Below, piece by piece: positions 26,564 through 35,520 of a DNA stretch of 64,000 nt (positions within the stretch are counted from its first letter, which is position 1; each line of letters opens with the position of its first letter). The stretch is from positions 1,750,501 to 1,814,500 of the forward strand of contig NC_019729.1 in NCBI RefSeq assembly GCF_000317475.1, read 5' to 3'. The notes below the pieces were generated by a model that made no database searches, was not told the origin of the DNA, and saw only the letters and a list, made by a program, of their open reading frames with translations. Both the position numbers and the translations under genes were made by a program. Origin of the DNA: Oscillatoria nigro-viridis PCC 7112 (lineage in GTDB: Bacteria > Cyanobacteriota > Cyanobacteriia > Cyanobacteriales > Microcoleaceae).

Positions 26564-28651
26564 ATGAATGTTGCGAGCAATTGGTTTAATTCGCTGACGG
26601 AAACTTTACTGTCGCACCGTCGCTACATTCCAGCAGCCTTGACTCTTTGCACCGGTACGAGTTTGTCATTGGCAGCCGCAGCCGTCGTGTGGCATGGGGA
26701 AAACCAACGAATGCAAGCGGAATTTCATCAGCAAGCCGATCGCCTGAATGTGACATTGCAGCAAAGCATCAATAAAAATTTAGAAGTTCTGTACTCACTT
26801 GAAGGATTCTACAGGGCATCTACTGAAATTAGCAGAGAAGATTTTAAGCACTTCGTTCAACCTGCACTTGCCCGAAATACTGCTATACATTCTGTTAATT
26901 GGATTCGGCGCGTGCCGGCTGCCCAAAAAACAGCTTACGAACGGACAATTCGATCCGAAGGTTTTCCGACATTTCAAATTTACGAACGAACTCCTGACAA
27001 AAAGCAGGTCAAAGCAAAAGCGCGATCGGAATACTTTCCCATTATTTACAGAGAAGCATTAGAAGAAGATAACAAAGTGATCGGTTTTGATGTTGCCTCC
27101 AGCCCCGATCGCAAAGCAGCTTTAGAGAAATCGGTGAATACCGGGCAAATAGCGGCTTCCCCGCGGATTAGATTAGTCAGCAACAATCAACCGGGATTGC
27201 AAGTATTTCTACCAGTACCCCGCCGCACAACTTCTGCAGATAACTCGGTTAACGGCCGCCAAAACCTCATGGGAGTTATTGCAGGTCTGTTTCAGATTAC
27301 CAATATGGTCGATTCCTCTTTAGAATCGCTAAATTTAGACAAGATTAATTTTTACCTCTATGACAACTCTGCTATAGAGAAAGAACGGTTTCTGGTTCGC
27401 TACGACTCACAAGCTAAGCAGTTGATAGATAACCCAAAACACGAAAAGCCAGAGTTAACTAATTTGCGGGGAAAAATCTGTCAATATCCGAGTGCTTGCA
27501 CTCGCCTATTTAACGTAGCAGACCGCCAGTGGAGGCTGCTTGTTTTGCCTGGAAAGGGGTACAACAGTATGAGCACGCATCAAGGTTCGCTGGCAATTGG
27601 CGCGATCGGGCTATTGATGACTGGCAGCTTGACGATTTACCTGTTGATGTCTCTAGAACGTACTGCAAAAGTAGAACAGCAAGTGTACGATCGCACAATT
27701 CAACTAAAACAGCGCACCGCTGAACTAGAAACGGCACTAAAAAATTTGCAGTCAGCTCAATTTAAACTAATCCAAACTGAAAAAATGTCCAGCCTGGGGC
27801 AGTTGGTGGCTGGAGTTGCTCACGAAATTAACAATCCTGTCAACTTCATCTCTGGCAACCTGATCCATACAGGCGCATATACTCGAGACTTGCTGGAACT
27901 TGTGGAAATATACCAGCAGCAATATCCCAACCCAACGCCCGAAGTGCAAGAGAAACTAAAAGATATTGATTTGGAGTTTATCAGTGAAGACTTGCCTAAA
28001 ATCCTAAAATCGATGAATATGGGAGCTGAACGGATCGGCCAGATCGTGCTTTCTCTGCGGAATTTTTCGCGCTTGGATGAAGCTGAAATGAAGGCGGTTG
28101 ACATTCACCAAGGCATTGACAGCACCTTGATGATTTTGGATAGTCGGCTGAAACCAAAAGCTGATTTTTCTGGCATTAAACTCATCAAAGACTACGGAGA
28201 TTTGCCCTTAGTGGAGTGCTGGGCGGGACAATTGAATCAGGTATTTATGAATGTTTTGGTCAATGCTATTGATGTTTTATCGGATGCAGAAAATCAAAAA
28301 AGGCTCGAAAACAACGCCTCGAATTCTGCATTTTTACCTACTATTCGGATTCGCACTGAACTTTTAAGTTCTAATTGTGTATGCGTGCGAATCGCTGACA
28401 ATGGAACGGGCATGACTGAGAATGTCAAAAAACGTTTGTTCGATCCGTTTTTTACTACCAAGCCTGTAGGCCAAGGTCCTGGCTTGGGATTGTCGATCGG
28501 CTATCAAATAGTGGACAAACATCAAGGTTCGCTCAGGTGCGTATCGGCTCCGGGAGAGGGAACTGAATTCTGGATTGAGGTGCCGGTGCGGCAACAGTCT
28601 AAGCAATCTCTTTCTAAGAGTTCACCTGCGGTAGGTGTCATACCATTTTAG
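26564..28651 (+). CDS. CHASE-domain sensor histidine kinase
   Basis: From the ATG at 26564 (AAGGTG upstream) the protein has about 695 residues. TM1 lies at about 25-45, then a periplasmic CHASE domain (about 55-290; SINKNLEVLYSLEGFYRAS, AIHSVNWIRRV, EYFPIIYREALEEDNKVIGFD with core YFPIIYREAL), TM2 (about 350-370), a coiled coil, then a HisKA of the NtrB-like subtype GVAHEINNPVNFI (phospho-His) and HATPase_c (VNAIDVLSD, IADNGTGM, GPGLGLSIGYQI). It senses a small periplasmic ligand and signals to an unlinked regulator. The longer open frame upstream lacks a start signal. Confidence 0.9.
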   Translation: MNVASNWFNSLTETLLSHRRYIPAALTLCTGTSLSLAAAAVVWHGENQRMQAEFHQQADRLNVTLQQSINKNLEVLYSLEGFYRASTEISREDFKHFVQPALARNTAIHSVNWIRRVPAAQKTAYERTIRSEGFPTFQIYERTPDKKQVKAKARSEYFPIIYREALEEDNKVIGFDVASSPDRKAALEKSVNTGQIAASPRIRLVSNNQPGLQVFLPVPRRTTSADNSVNGRQNLMGVIAGLFQITNMVDSSLESLNLDKINFYLYDNSAIEKERFLVRYDSQAKQLIDNPKHEKPELTNLRGKICQYPSACTRLFNVADRQWRLLVLPGKGYNSMSTHQGSLAIGAIGLLMTGSLTIYLLMSLERTAKVEQQVYDRTIQLKQRTAELETALKNLQSAQFKLIQTEKMSSLGQLVAGVAHEINNPVNFISGNLIHTGAYTRDLLELVEIYQQQYPNPTPEVQEKLKDIDLEFISEDLPKILKSMNMGAERIGQIVLSLRNFSRLDEAEMKAVDIHQGIDSTLMILDSRLKPKADFSGIKLIKDYGDLPLVECWAGQLNQVFMNVLVNAIDVLSDAENQKRLENNASNSAFLPTIRIRTELLSSNCVCVRIADNGTGMTENVKKRLFDPFFTTKPVGQGPGLGLSIGYQIVDKHQGSLRCVSAPGEGTEFWIEVPVRQQSKQSLSKSSPAVGVIPF

Positions 28652-28679
28652 ATTTTAGATTTTAGATTTTAGATTTTAT
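28646..28679 (-). repeat. Heptamer repeat array (TCTAAAA on minus strand)
   Basis: Four to five tandem units directly overlap the end of the CHASE kinase gene. On the minus strand it ends in AATGGTATGAC, the same tail as at 30345 and 35440. Confidence 0.8.
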
Positions 28680-29223
28680 AATTGGGAACGACTTAATGTC
28701 TAATGGTTTAGATGTACTCTACGGTTGCAGCATTTTTGAGAAGTAATATCAAGTGAATTAGCTGAAGAAATTGGGAGCCTTTCAATTTTGTCAAAATAGT
28801 TTTGAGGAGCGGGAACCGGAGAACTCGATTGACATATAGTAGTTATCAAAAAGATTCGCGGAGGCTTGGGTTTTCGGTAATCGGTAATCGGTAATCGGGA
28901 AAAAGGTAATCATGAAAAAGCTTGCGGTTCAAAAGCACGGTAGTGCCCATTCTTCATTACCCATTCCCCCTTACCAGACAGACCTCACTCTTGGTGAGAC
29001 TGGGCTATATATATCTAGCGAGCATTTGGCTTGCATGCCTGTGAAAGATGCTCCGGGTGCTTATTTTGCACCCTACAATTAACAGTCAACTTTCCTGAGT
29101 TAGAGTTATTGCCAAGCGCGTCTTAATTTATAGTTAAATATCGCCCAAAACAAATATCTGGGATTTTACCTGTCGTGACAATTTATAATTGTAGCAAGCC
29201 CAGATTACCAATTATTAACTACG
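28680..29223. other. Intergenic, simple repeats
   Basis: No gene. Contains GGTAATC repeats (about 28876-28900). Promoter for the esterase presumably near 29150-29220. Confidence 0.4.
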
Positions 29224-29847
29224 ATGTCTTTACAATCTATTAGCATTCCGCCCACAACGGATCGCAAACCTGTCGCTTTGATTGTCGCTTTGCATGGATG
29301 GGGTGCTAATGCTCGGGATTTGACTTCCTTAGCACCCTTTTTCAATTTGCCGGATTATCAGTTTGTATTTCCCGATGCCCCCTTTCCCCATCCCCAGGTA
29401 ACGAGCGGCAAAGCGTGGTATGACCTTCAAACCAAAGACGCTCAGGGATTGGTAGAAAGCCGGCAATTGCTGAGAGAATTTTTGCTGTCTTTGGAAAGCA
29501 GCACGGGCGTGCCTTTGTCTCGCACGATTTTAGGTGGCTTTTCTCAAGGCGGAGCGATGACTCTAGATGTGGGATCGACTTTGCCTTTAGCTGGTTTAAT
29601 TTGTCTGAGCGGTTATTTACACCAGATTGCGCCAGTTGCGGGGAGTGTTTTGCCACCTGTTTTAATCGTACACGGTACTCAAGATACTATTGTTCCCGTT
29701 AGTGCTGCTGTGCGATCGGGCGAGAGTTTGACGGCTTGGGGAGCTGCGGTGCAGTATCGAGAATTTAACATGGGACACGAGATTCTGCCGGAAGTTATAG
29801 ATGTAATGCGAAGTTTTGTTGTAGAAACTGTGTCGAAATCTGATTAA
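29224..29847 (+). CDS. Alpha/beta-hydrolase, phospholipase/carboxylesterase family
   Basis: The 207-residue protein shows LHGWGANARDL (oxyanion loop), the nucleophile elbow GGFSQGGAM (Ser about 106), the acidic residue in VHGTQDTIVP and the catalytic His in NMGHEILPEV. It matches the short serine esterases related to acyl-protein thioesterase. Cytoplasmic, substrate unknown. It precedes DUF2555 and coaBC on the same strand, with gaps of 44 and 255 bp, so only the DUF2555 gene is likely to be co-transcribed. Confidence 0.88.
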   Translation: MSLQSISIPPTTDRKPVALIVALHGWGANARDLTSLAPFFNLPDYQFVFPDAPFPHPQVTSGKAWYDLQTKDAQGLVESRQLLREFLLSLESSTGVPLSRTILGGFSQGGAMTLDVGSTLPLAGLICLSGYLHQIAPVAGSVLPPVLIVHGTQDTIVPVSAAVRSGESLTAWGAAVQYREFNMGHEILPEVIDVMRSFVVETVSKSD

Positions 29848-29891
29848 AGGTTTAGTATATAGTATGGCGGAAGTCTCGGGCAGGGGAAAAA

Positions 29892-30104
29892 ATGAAAACT
29901 TTAACCAAAGCATCGCGCGATATTGCTGTACTTACTTCTCAGGACGTGGCAGAATTGGCTGTCCGTTTGGAAGTTGACGATTATACAGATCCTTTTGAGG
30001 GATTGAATGATTGGCATTTGTTGCGATCGCTTGCCTTTCAGCGGCCGGAGCTGGTTGAACCTTATCTCCACCTTCTGGATATGGAAGCCTACGACGAAGC
30101 ATAG
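29892..30104 (+). CDS. DUF2555 small cyanobacterial protein
   Basis: 70 residues, a length and pattern (LTSQDVAELAVRLEVDDYTDPFEGLNDWHLLRSLAFQRPELVEPYLHLLDMEAYDEA-like; core DWHLLRSLAFQRPELV) typical of the cyanobacterial DUF2555 family. Acidic, soluble, helical. GGGGAAAAA precedes the ATG. Its place between the esterase and coaBC may be conserved, but its function is unknown. Confidence 0.75.
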   Translation: MKTLTKASRDIAVLTSQDVAELAVRLEVDDYTDPFEGLNDWHLLRSLAFQRPELVEPYLHLLDMEAYDEA

Positions 30105-30318
30105 ACTGAAAAATCTAGCTTAAAATTTTCGACGGAATTGAGGAAGAAGTTAGCAGCATATTTTGTTGCAGATTAAACAGATGAGTGAGGGATTTTAGTC
30201 TGTTTTTATCTTAATTTCTTTCTTGATTCTTTTTTATGATAAAATGACACCCGTTTCAAAAAAGAATGTGAATGTAGCCCAGATATCAACCCTGGTATTC
30301 ATCAGTCATTCCCCATTT

Positions 30319-30352
30319 AAAATCTAAAATCTAAAATCTAAAATCTAAAATG
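30319..30352 (+). repeat. Heptamer repeat array before coaBC
   Basis: Four to five TCTAAAA units ending in ATGGTATGAC, 8 bp before the coaBC ATG, so the repeat forms part of its leader. Confidence 0.85.
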
Positions 30353-30359
30353 GTATGAC

Positions 30360-31559
30360 ATGAAAGGCAGACGAATTTTAATCGGCGTTAGCGGCGGGAT
30401 TGCGGCTTACAAAGTTTGCGAAGTAGTTTCAACTTTAGCGAAAGCTGGAGCGGAAGTTAAAGCTATTCTTACTGATGCGGCCGGGGAGTTTGTGACGCCT
30501 TTGACTTTTGCTACTCTCTGCCGCCATCCTGCTTTTACTGACAAAGATTTTTGGCAAGCAAGTCACGGGCGCCCTTTGCACATTCAACTGGGAGAATGGG
30601 CGGAAGTTTTTGTGATTGCTCCTTTGACGGCTAATACTTTGGCTAAGTTGGCGGGGGGTTTTGCTGATAATTTGCTGACTAATACTGTCTTAGCTTCTAC
30701 TTGCCCAATTTTGCTGGCACCGGCGATGAATACGGATATGTGGGAACAGCCGGCGGTGCAGCGGAATTGGCGGGAAGTGTTGAGTTATCGGCGCTATCAT
30801 GCGGCGAATCCGGGGGCGGGTATGCTGGCGTGCGATCGCGCGGGTGTCGGCCGCATGGCAGAACCTGATGAGATTTTGCCTCATATTGAATCGCTGTTGT
30901 ATGCGAAGGGCGATCGAGATTTAGCGGGCCTTCGGGTGTTGATCGGTGCGGGAGGAACGCGGGAACACCTCGATCCGGTGCGGTTTATCGGCAATCCTTC
31001 CAGTGGCAAAATGGGTATAGCTTTGGCGCAAGCTGCAGGGCACCGGGGCGCGACAGTGACGCTGGTACACAGTATAACTGGCGAGTTGCCGCTCTCAGGT
31101 GTGCGGGCGATCGCAGTTACGAGTGCACGAGAAATGCGGGAGGCGATGCTGCAATGCTTTCACGATGCGGATTTGACGGTGATGGCGGCGGCGGTAGCGG
31201 ATGTGAGACCGGCTGAGTACAGCAGTGAAAAACTGCCGAAGCGATCGCTCCCGAATTGTTTGCCTTTGGTACCGGTAGCGGATATTGTGGCAGAGTTGGG
31301 AAATTTGAAACAGCCGCACCAAAAACTAATCGGTTTTGCAGCACAAACTGGGGATATTGTCAAGCCGGCTTTGGAGAAATTGCGGGCGAAGAAACTGGAT
31401 GTAATTGCCGCCAACCCGATCGATCGAATAGGTGCAGGTTTTGGCAGCAATACCAATGAAGCAATATTAATTAATGCCGCCGGCAAGCAAGTAGAAATAG
31501 CATCTTGCAGCAAGCTAGAAATGGCTCATCGGTTGTTAGATTTTGTGAGGGAAGGGTGA
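30360..31559 (+). CDS. coaBC: Bifunctional phosphopantothenoylcysteine decarboxylase/phosphopantothenate-cysteine ligase
   Basis: 399 residues, normal for CoaBC. The N-terminal CoaC flavoprotein part (about 1-185) has [10 protein letters not shown], the HIQLGEWAE His region, [13 protein letters not shown] and PAMNTDMWE. The CoaB part (about 190-399) has [31 protein letters not shown] and AAVADVRP, with [11 protein letters not shown]. It makes 4'-phosphopantetheine from 4'-phosphopantothenate and cysteine in coenzyme A synthesis, cytoplasmic. A heptamer repeat sits where the ribosome-binding site is expected, so no Shine-Dalgarno is visible. A strong hairpin follows. Confidence 0.95.
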   Translation: MKGRRILIGVSGGIAAYKVCEVVSTLAKAGAEVKAILTDAAGEFVTPLTFATLCRHPAFTDKDFWQASHGRPLHIQLGEWAEVFVIAPLTANTLAKLAGGFADNLLTNTVLASTCPILLAPAMNTDMWEQPAVQRNWREVLSYRRYHAANPGAGMLACDRAGVGRMAEPDEILPHIESLLYAKGDRDLAGLRVLIGAGGTREHLDPVRFIGNPSSGKMGIALAQAAGHRGATVTLVHSITGELPLSGVRAIAVTSAREMREAMLQCFHDADLTVMAAAVADVRPAEYSSEKLPKRSLPNCLPLVPVADIVAELGNLKQPHQKLIGFAAQTGDIVKPALEKLRAKKLDVIAANPIDRIGAGFGSNTNEAILINAAGKQVEIASCSKLEMAHRLLDFVREG

Positions 31560-31656
31560 GGGCGATCGAACTGCGATGATATAACTAATTGCGGATTTGC
31601 CGCCCAAGCGGGGGCGCGTTTTTGAGATGGTAGGTTTCTAACATAAATGGTTGGTG

Positions 31657-31692
31657 AAACCCGCCCCTACGATGGCCTGTAGGGGCGGGTTT
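31657..31692 (+). terminator. Hairpin downstream of coaBC
   Basis: AAACCCGCCCCTAC / GTAGGGGCGGGTTT, 14-bp stem with 8-nt loop, ending in a short T-run. Confidence 0.65.
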
Positions 31693-31796
31693 TACAAATA
31701 AAATTTGAGACCCGCCAACAATTTATATAAACCCGCCCCCACACAACAGATAACCTCTATGAAGCTTTATTTCGCTCGAAATGAAACTGCAATCTG

Positions 31797-32183
31797 CTAT
31801 AAATTAGCTGGTTCGGGCGATAATTCTGATTCCCCAAAATCCGTTGATTCCGAGTCAGCCGACCACTCAGGATCTGCGACAGTAATTTCTAGTTTAAATC
31901 CTAATGCTTCGAGTAATTCTACCAAACAGTAAATTTCCGAACCGCCGCTTTCAGTCAGCATCTTGTCAAGTTTTTCGTGATGTTCTTTTGCTGACTCCGA
32001 AAGAGCATTCATCCTGATTCGAGCCTCAATTACCTTTCTGATGGCATTTCTCAAAAGTGCGGGTTCAGGGTCTTTTTCTTCCAAGATAGCCCCGATAAAA
32101 CCACCAGCGTGTTCGGCATCTTTGAGAGATTCAATTAGGGACTCGCGGTAGCTATCGCTGGTAGGCATTTTCATTTCTTTCAT
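31797..32183 (-). CDS. HI1420-type antitoxin (addiction module antidote)
   Basis: 128 residues. The N-terminal SYRESLIESLKDAEHAGGFIGAILEEKDP-like segment (core LKDAEHAGGFIGAILEE) and the C-terminal ELLEALGFKLEITV match the antidote proteins of HI1419/HI1420-type modules, with a helix-turn-helix in between (about 55-95). It should bind the toxin and repress the operon. The ancestral toxin frame ran into its first codons (overlap to 32152), so translation was coupled. AAGGAG lies 13 nt before the ATG at 32183. The toxin partner is now truncated by a mobile element, so the antitoxin may be maintained without need. Confidence 0.75.
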   Translation of the reverse strand: MKEMKMPTSDSYRESLIESLKDAEHAGGFIGAILEEKDPEPALLRNAIRKVIEARIRMNALSESAKEHHEKLDKMLTESGGSEIYCLVELLEALGFKLEITVADPEWSADSESTDFGESELSPEPANL

Positions 32184-32622
32184 AGTCTGCCGAATACTCC
32201 TTCGCTTTGAGAATATCTTGTTCTTGGGTACTTTGGTAGTCCTGCAACAGTAAGGTTTTGGGCAGGCTCAATCCTTATACAGAAGGGGTTTCATGGAATT
32301 ACATCCTTACTTGTGCAGGACTACCGGTACTTTTATCCGCACTACAGAGCAGAAGCACAATTGTCGCTCCTATTTGTCTAAAATAAATCCGGTAGCCAGG
32401 GCCGTAGTTAATCCTGAGTTCGCAGACACCATCTCCGACTGACTTATAATCCCCCAGATTGCCGAGACTAACTCGCTCAAGCCTTGCATCAACCTTAACT
32501 TGGGCTTTGCCATCTCGTAGGGAATAGTACCACTCTAAAAAAGGAATCCTGCCATCAGGTCGGATGTAACGTCTAATTTCCCTCGGTTGTACTTCCATAA
32601 TTTGATCGCAGTCGATCGGCAA
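32152..32622 (-). pseudogene. HI1419-type RelE/ParE-superfamily toxin, disrupted by MITE
   Basis: The open frame 32622-32299 (107 residues; a better start may be the ATG at 32598) carries the toxin fold: PFLEWYYSLRD, LERVSLGNLGDYKSVGDGV, ELRINYGPGYRIYF, IVLLLCSADKST. It then reads into the MITE and stops after GSPAQVRM. On the other side of the MITE the true tail resumes in frame: QEQDILKAKEYSADYE and more, ending at TAG 32154-32152 inside the antitoxin gene. Removing the MITE plus one 8-bp duplication (99 bp, 33 codons) restores a 123-codon toxin. Family toxins are ribosome-dependent or gyrase-type; this one may be inactive or altered. Confidence 0.88.
32235..32325. mobile_element. 91-bp MITE with 8-bp target duplication in the toxin gene
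   Basis: Terminal inverted repeats of about 21-25 bp start GGTAGTCCTGCA at both ends. Direct repeat GGTACTTT flanks it at 32227-32234 and 32326-32333. No coding capacity. Confidence 0.88.
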
Positions 32623-32747
32623 TTTCTATCGTAGGGCATCGACAGTCCCTTCAACAAGCAAATCATACTTAAGACAGAGGTATTCGATAGACAAAATAGT
32701 AAACCTTGTTTGAGGGAACAAAGTTTAAATCAAACAGGGCATTGTGA

Positions 32748-33221
32748 ATGAATTTTAAATCGATCGCAAAAACCAATCTACTATTCGGCAGCCTGATAAT
32801 TAGCCTCGGATTGCAAGCACTTCCAGCAGCAGCGCAAGCAGTCACCGACGCCCAAGTTTCGGCCCTCGTAGAAGCGCTGCGACAAGCCGCCCCGCCACAA
32901 GCCGCAAATGACGGAATGTACAGTCAGTGGCAAGTTTTACCGGGCAATATTTCCCGCTGGGCAAAATTCTGTACCCAACAAGATTTAACACCCCAACAAT
33001 TTGAGGCAGACGCGACAAAAGCCAAATCAATTGTTACCTGTATTGTGGGCGATTTGCTGCGCGACGAATACAAAGCTAGCAGCAACAATGAATTAACCGC
33101 TGTACGCCGCGCCGCTTGCTGGTGGATGACAGGGGACTCCGCAGCTTGTAAAAGTGGCGCAACTGCTACTTATGCCGATAAAGTTATCAGCGTTTACCAG
33201 CAGCAACAACCTAAAAAGTAA
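32748..33221 (+). CDS. Secreted protein of unknown function
   Basis: 157 residues. A signal peptide (MNFKSIAKTNLLFGSLIISLG core, cleavage after about LPAAAQA, residue 30) precedes a helical soluble domain with five cysteines (FCTQQDL, VTCIVGDLL, AACWWMTGDSAACKSG), which could form disulfides in the periplasm. Not recognised. It stands alone between the toxin-antitoxin locus and the Rieske gene. Confidence 0.75.
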   Translation: MNFKSIAKTNLLFGSLIISLGLQALPAAAQAVTDAQVSALVEALRQAAPPQAANDGMYSQWQVLPGNISRWAKFCTQQDLTPQQFEADATKAKSIVTCIVGDLLRDEYKASSNNELTAVRRAACWWMTGDSAACKSGATATYADKVISVYQQQQPKK

Positions 33222-33302
33222 GGTTTGTGCTGCGGGATTTAGATTTTTTTGACCGCAGATAGGGGCAGATTAACGCAGATTAACGCAGATTGGCGATCGG
33301 TT

Positions 33303-33383
33303 TCATTCCCCGATCGCCAATTCATCTTCTTTTAAAATAACTCTTAGTCTAAATCCTAGCGCATCCAAATACAATTTCTGCGT
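33303..33383 (-). pseudogene. Remnant of a second antitoxin-like C-terminus
   Basis: A 26-codon stretch reading TQKLYLDALGFRLRVILKE and ending ELAIGE-stop resembles the C-terminal strand of HTH antitoxins (compare LVELLEALGFKLEI in the intact antitoxin 1.2 kb away). A stop lies directly upstream in frame. Weak, short evidence. Confidence 0.35.
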
Positions 33384-33473
33384 TCAGGACTAGCCGAATT
33401 TACCTCGGTTGTAATTCCCTGATTTTTGGGAAATATACATATTAGCCTGTGCAGGTTTGACTCGGCGACTGAA

Positions 33474-34544
33474 TTACCCATTTTCCGCCTGATTTTTCAT
33501 CAAGTTTTGCACGCTGGCTAAAGCCCGATTTAATTCATAACTTTTTCTTTCTGAATTCTGCAAAAAAGCCTGCTGTTCTTCTTCAATCATTAATACATCC
33601 TGCCGCACCAAACCATCTAATAACTTTTGAGCAGCACCGAAACAACTATCTTTGATAAACTTGCGAAACCAAACAGGCAATTTGTGCAGCCGCCAAAACG
33701 CATTTAATGAGGTAAAATGAATTAAATAAGCGCGAGTTGCTGTCTCGCTAACCGGACAAACCAAGCAGTAAATCTTAAAGTCGCTCCCCAAAGTTGAAAC
33801 CCAGTGCGGGTAAATATAGCTCACCTCCAGCGGTTCCGGGTGCAGTCGGCGCAGAGATTTAAAAAACAACTGAGAAATTGACCAAATTTTATCTATTTTG
33901 TAATAACTTTGTGCCTGATAGCGAGCAGTTACTTGATGCTCATCTTCTTCTAAAGTATCTAACACCGGATTTGCCCAAGCTTGCCAATCATCGTGCAAGT
34001 GTCCGTGGTACATATCCATCAAGTTTTCAATTAAAAATGAATAGTGTGCTTGACAGTCGATGACTGAAACTGTGGCAATATAATTGAGATGTTCCCACTC
34101 TGATAAATCTAATAAATCTATTTTTTCTGCTTGCGTTTCGTCGCCGGGAAACAGCCAGATAAAACCGTTTTTTTCCTTGACTGGATAGGAGCGAATTTTG
34201 CAGTTAGGTAGCTTTTGATTTTCTGCTAAATAATCGACTTCGGCGCATTCTCCCCTTGCATTTAACCGCCATCCGTGGTAAGCGCATTCGATTAAATCGC
34301 CTTTAACTTGGCCGTGGCTGAGTTTAACTTGCCGGTGCGGACATCTATCTTCTAAAGCGTTGATTTTGCCTGAACTGTCGCGGAAAAGTACGATCGCCCG
34401 ATTCCAGATTTTCGCAGCTAGCGGCTGATTTTGCACCTCGGTGCTGCGGGCGATGGCATACCAGCGATCGAGATTAATGCCCAACTGGCGGATGTGAGTT
34501 TTTTGTCCCCTTACAGATCCCGATTTTATCGCGTTGTTTTGCAT
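33474..34544 (-). CDS. Rieske [2Fe-2S] oxygenase, ring-hydroxylating type
   Basis: 356 residues from the ATG at 34544, which overlaps the stop of the methyltransferase gene as TAATG. The Rieske site is CPHRQ (about residue 60) and CAYHGW; the mononuclear iron site is ENLMDMYHGHLHDDW (His-His-acid). This is the alpha-subunit architecture of terminal oxygenases that hydroxylate methyl groups or rings; a reductase partner is not encoded here. Coupled translation with the methyltransferase suggests one pathway. Together with the FAD/Rieske enzyme upstream it may act on an aromatic carotenoid (see findings); substrate unproven. Confidence 0.85.
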   Translation of the reverse strand: MQNNAIKSGSVRGQKTHIRQLGINLDRWYAIARSTEVQNQPLAAKIWNRAIVLFRDSSGKINALEDRCPHRQVKLSHGQVKGDLIECAYHGWRLNARGECAEVDYLAENQKLPNCKIRSYPVKEKNGFIWLFPGDETQAEKIDLLDLSEWEHLNYIATVSVIDCQAHYSFLIENLMDMYHGHLHDDWQAWANPVLDTLEEDEHQVTARYQAQSYYKIDKIWSISQLFFKSLRRLHPEPLEVSYIYPHWVSTLGSDFKIYCLVCPVSETATRAYLIHFTSLNAFWRLHKLPVWFRKFIKDSCFGAAQKLLDGLVRQDVLMIEEEQQAFLQNSERKSYELNRALASVQNLMKNQAENG

Positions 34545-35230
34545 TACAAATATTCCCAGATTACGCCCATAAAACAACCCAATTTTACAAAATAACAGCC
34601 CGGAAAGCAACGACCGTAAATTTTTCTAAATCTCCGTTCTGACAAATATCTATCGCTAGCTAAATGCTTCAACCACCCAGGCGACAATCGAAATTTTAAT
34701 AATCTTAAAGCATTGCGAAATCCGTAGGTGGAACAGTCTGGTCTAAAATCTCTCGCTGCACCTAATATGTAGCCTATTGTAGCAGGTGTCTCGACTTCCG
34801 ATATATTATCTAGAAAGACGATTTTTCCGTGCGGATTTAACAATTTTTTAATTGATGAGAGGGCGGCGGGGAGGTTGGGCAGGTGGTGAAAAGTAGCAGC
34901 ACTAACTATTAAATCAAATTGGCGATCGAGTGCTAATTGACTGGCATCCATTTGGATGTATTCGATATTGGGGGCTGAGCGTTTTTGACGGGCTATATCT
35001 AGCATTTTTGCTGACAAATCGACGGCGACTACACTATCGTAATACTGGGCTAATTCAAAAGCCAGAATTCCCGAACCGCAGCCAATATCTAATGCTGCAC
35101 CTTTGCTGGCAGATAGGTTGTTAGTAAAAAAATCGTTCTGGTTTTGCAAGGTGGCAGCGAAATCGTATTCTGTTGCAAAAGCATCAAACATTACAGATTT
35201 ATTGCGACTTTGGCAGTTACTATTCAGCAT
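34544..35230 (-). CDS. Class I SAM-dependent methyltransferase-like protein
   Basis: 228 residues. Motif I LDIGCGSGILAFEL (about 50-63), motif II VAVDLSAKML, motif IV FDLIVSAATFHHLPN and a post-motif KLLNPHGKIVFLDN are all present, so it should bind S-adenosylmethionine. The C-terminal part (YGFRNALRLLKFRLSPGW onwards) resembles UbiE/menaquinone-like enzymes only distantly. Coupled by TAATG to the Rieske oxygenase. An alternative start is the ATG at 35191 (MFDAFATEYDF). Substrate unknown. Confidence 0.82.
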   Translation of the reverse strand: MLNSNCQSRNKSVMFDAFATEYDFAATLQNQNDFFTNNLSASKGAALDIGCGSGILAFELAQYYDSVVAVDLSAKMLDIARQKRSAPNIEYIQMDASQLALDRQFDLIVSAATFHHLPNLPAALSSIKKLLNPHGKIVFLDNISEVETPATIGYILGAARDFRPDCSTYGFRNALRLLKFRLSPGWLKHLASDRYLSERRFRKIYGRCFPGCYFVKLGCFMGVIWEYL

Positions 35231-35520
35231 CTATTATTGCTTTATACTCATTCAATAATATTTTAACCGCATATTCACCCCGCTTAACGCAGATATTTTT
35301 TTGTTCGCAAGCTCTGGCTTTTCTTCTTAGCGAAACCACACGCACAAACCGTAACTCATCTAAAAAAAGAATGCAACTTTAGGAAACCTCGAAACCCTTA
35401 TTGAATCAGTGATTCCCATTTCTTCAAATCTCAAATCTCAAATGGTATGACAGGGGGCGGGTTTCACCGAGGATAGCAGCCGATAATTGACGATTTATCA
35501 AACCCGCCCCGCTGGAAACC

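Noticed and set aside
31705-31932. 75-codon plus-strand open frame after coaBC
   Set aside because: Antisense to the antitoxin gene; codon pattern is the shadow of that gene.
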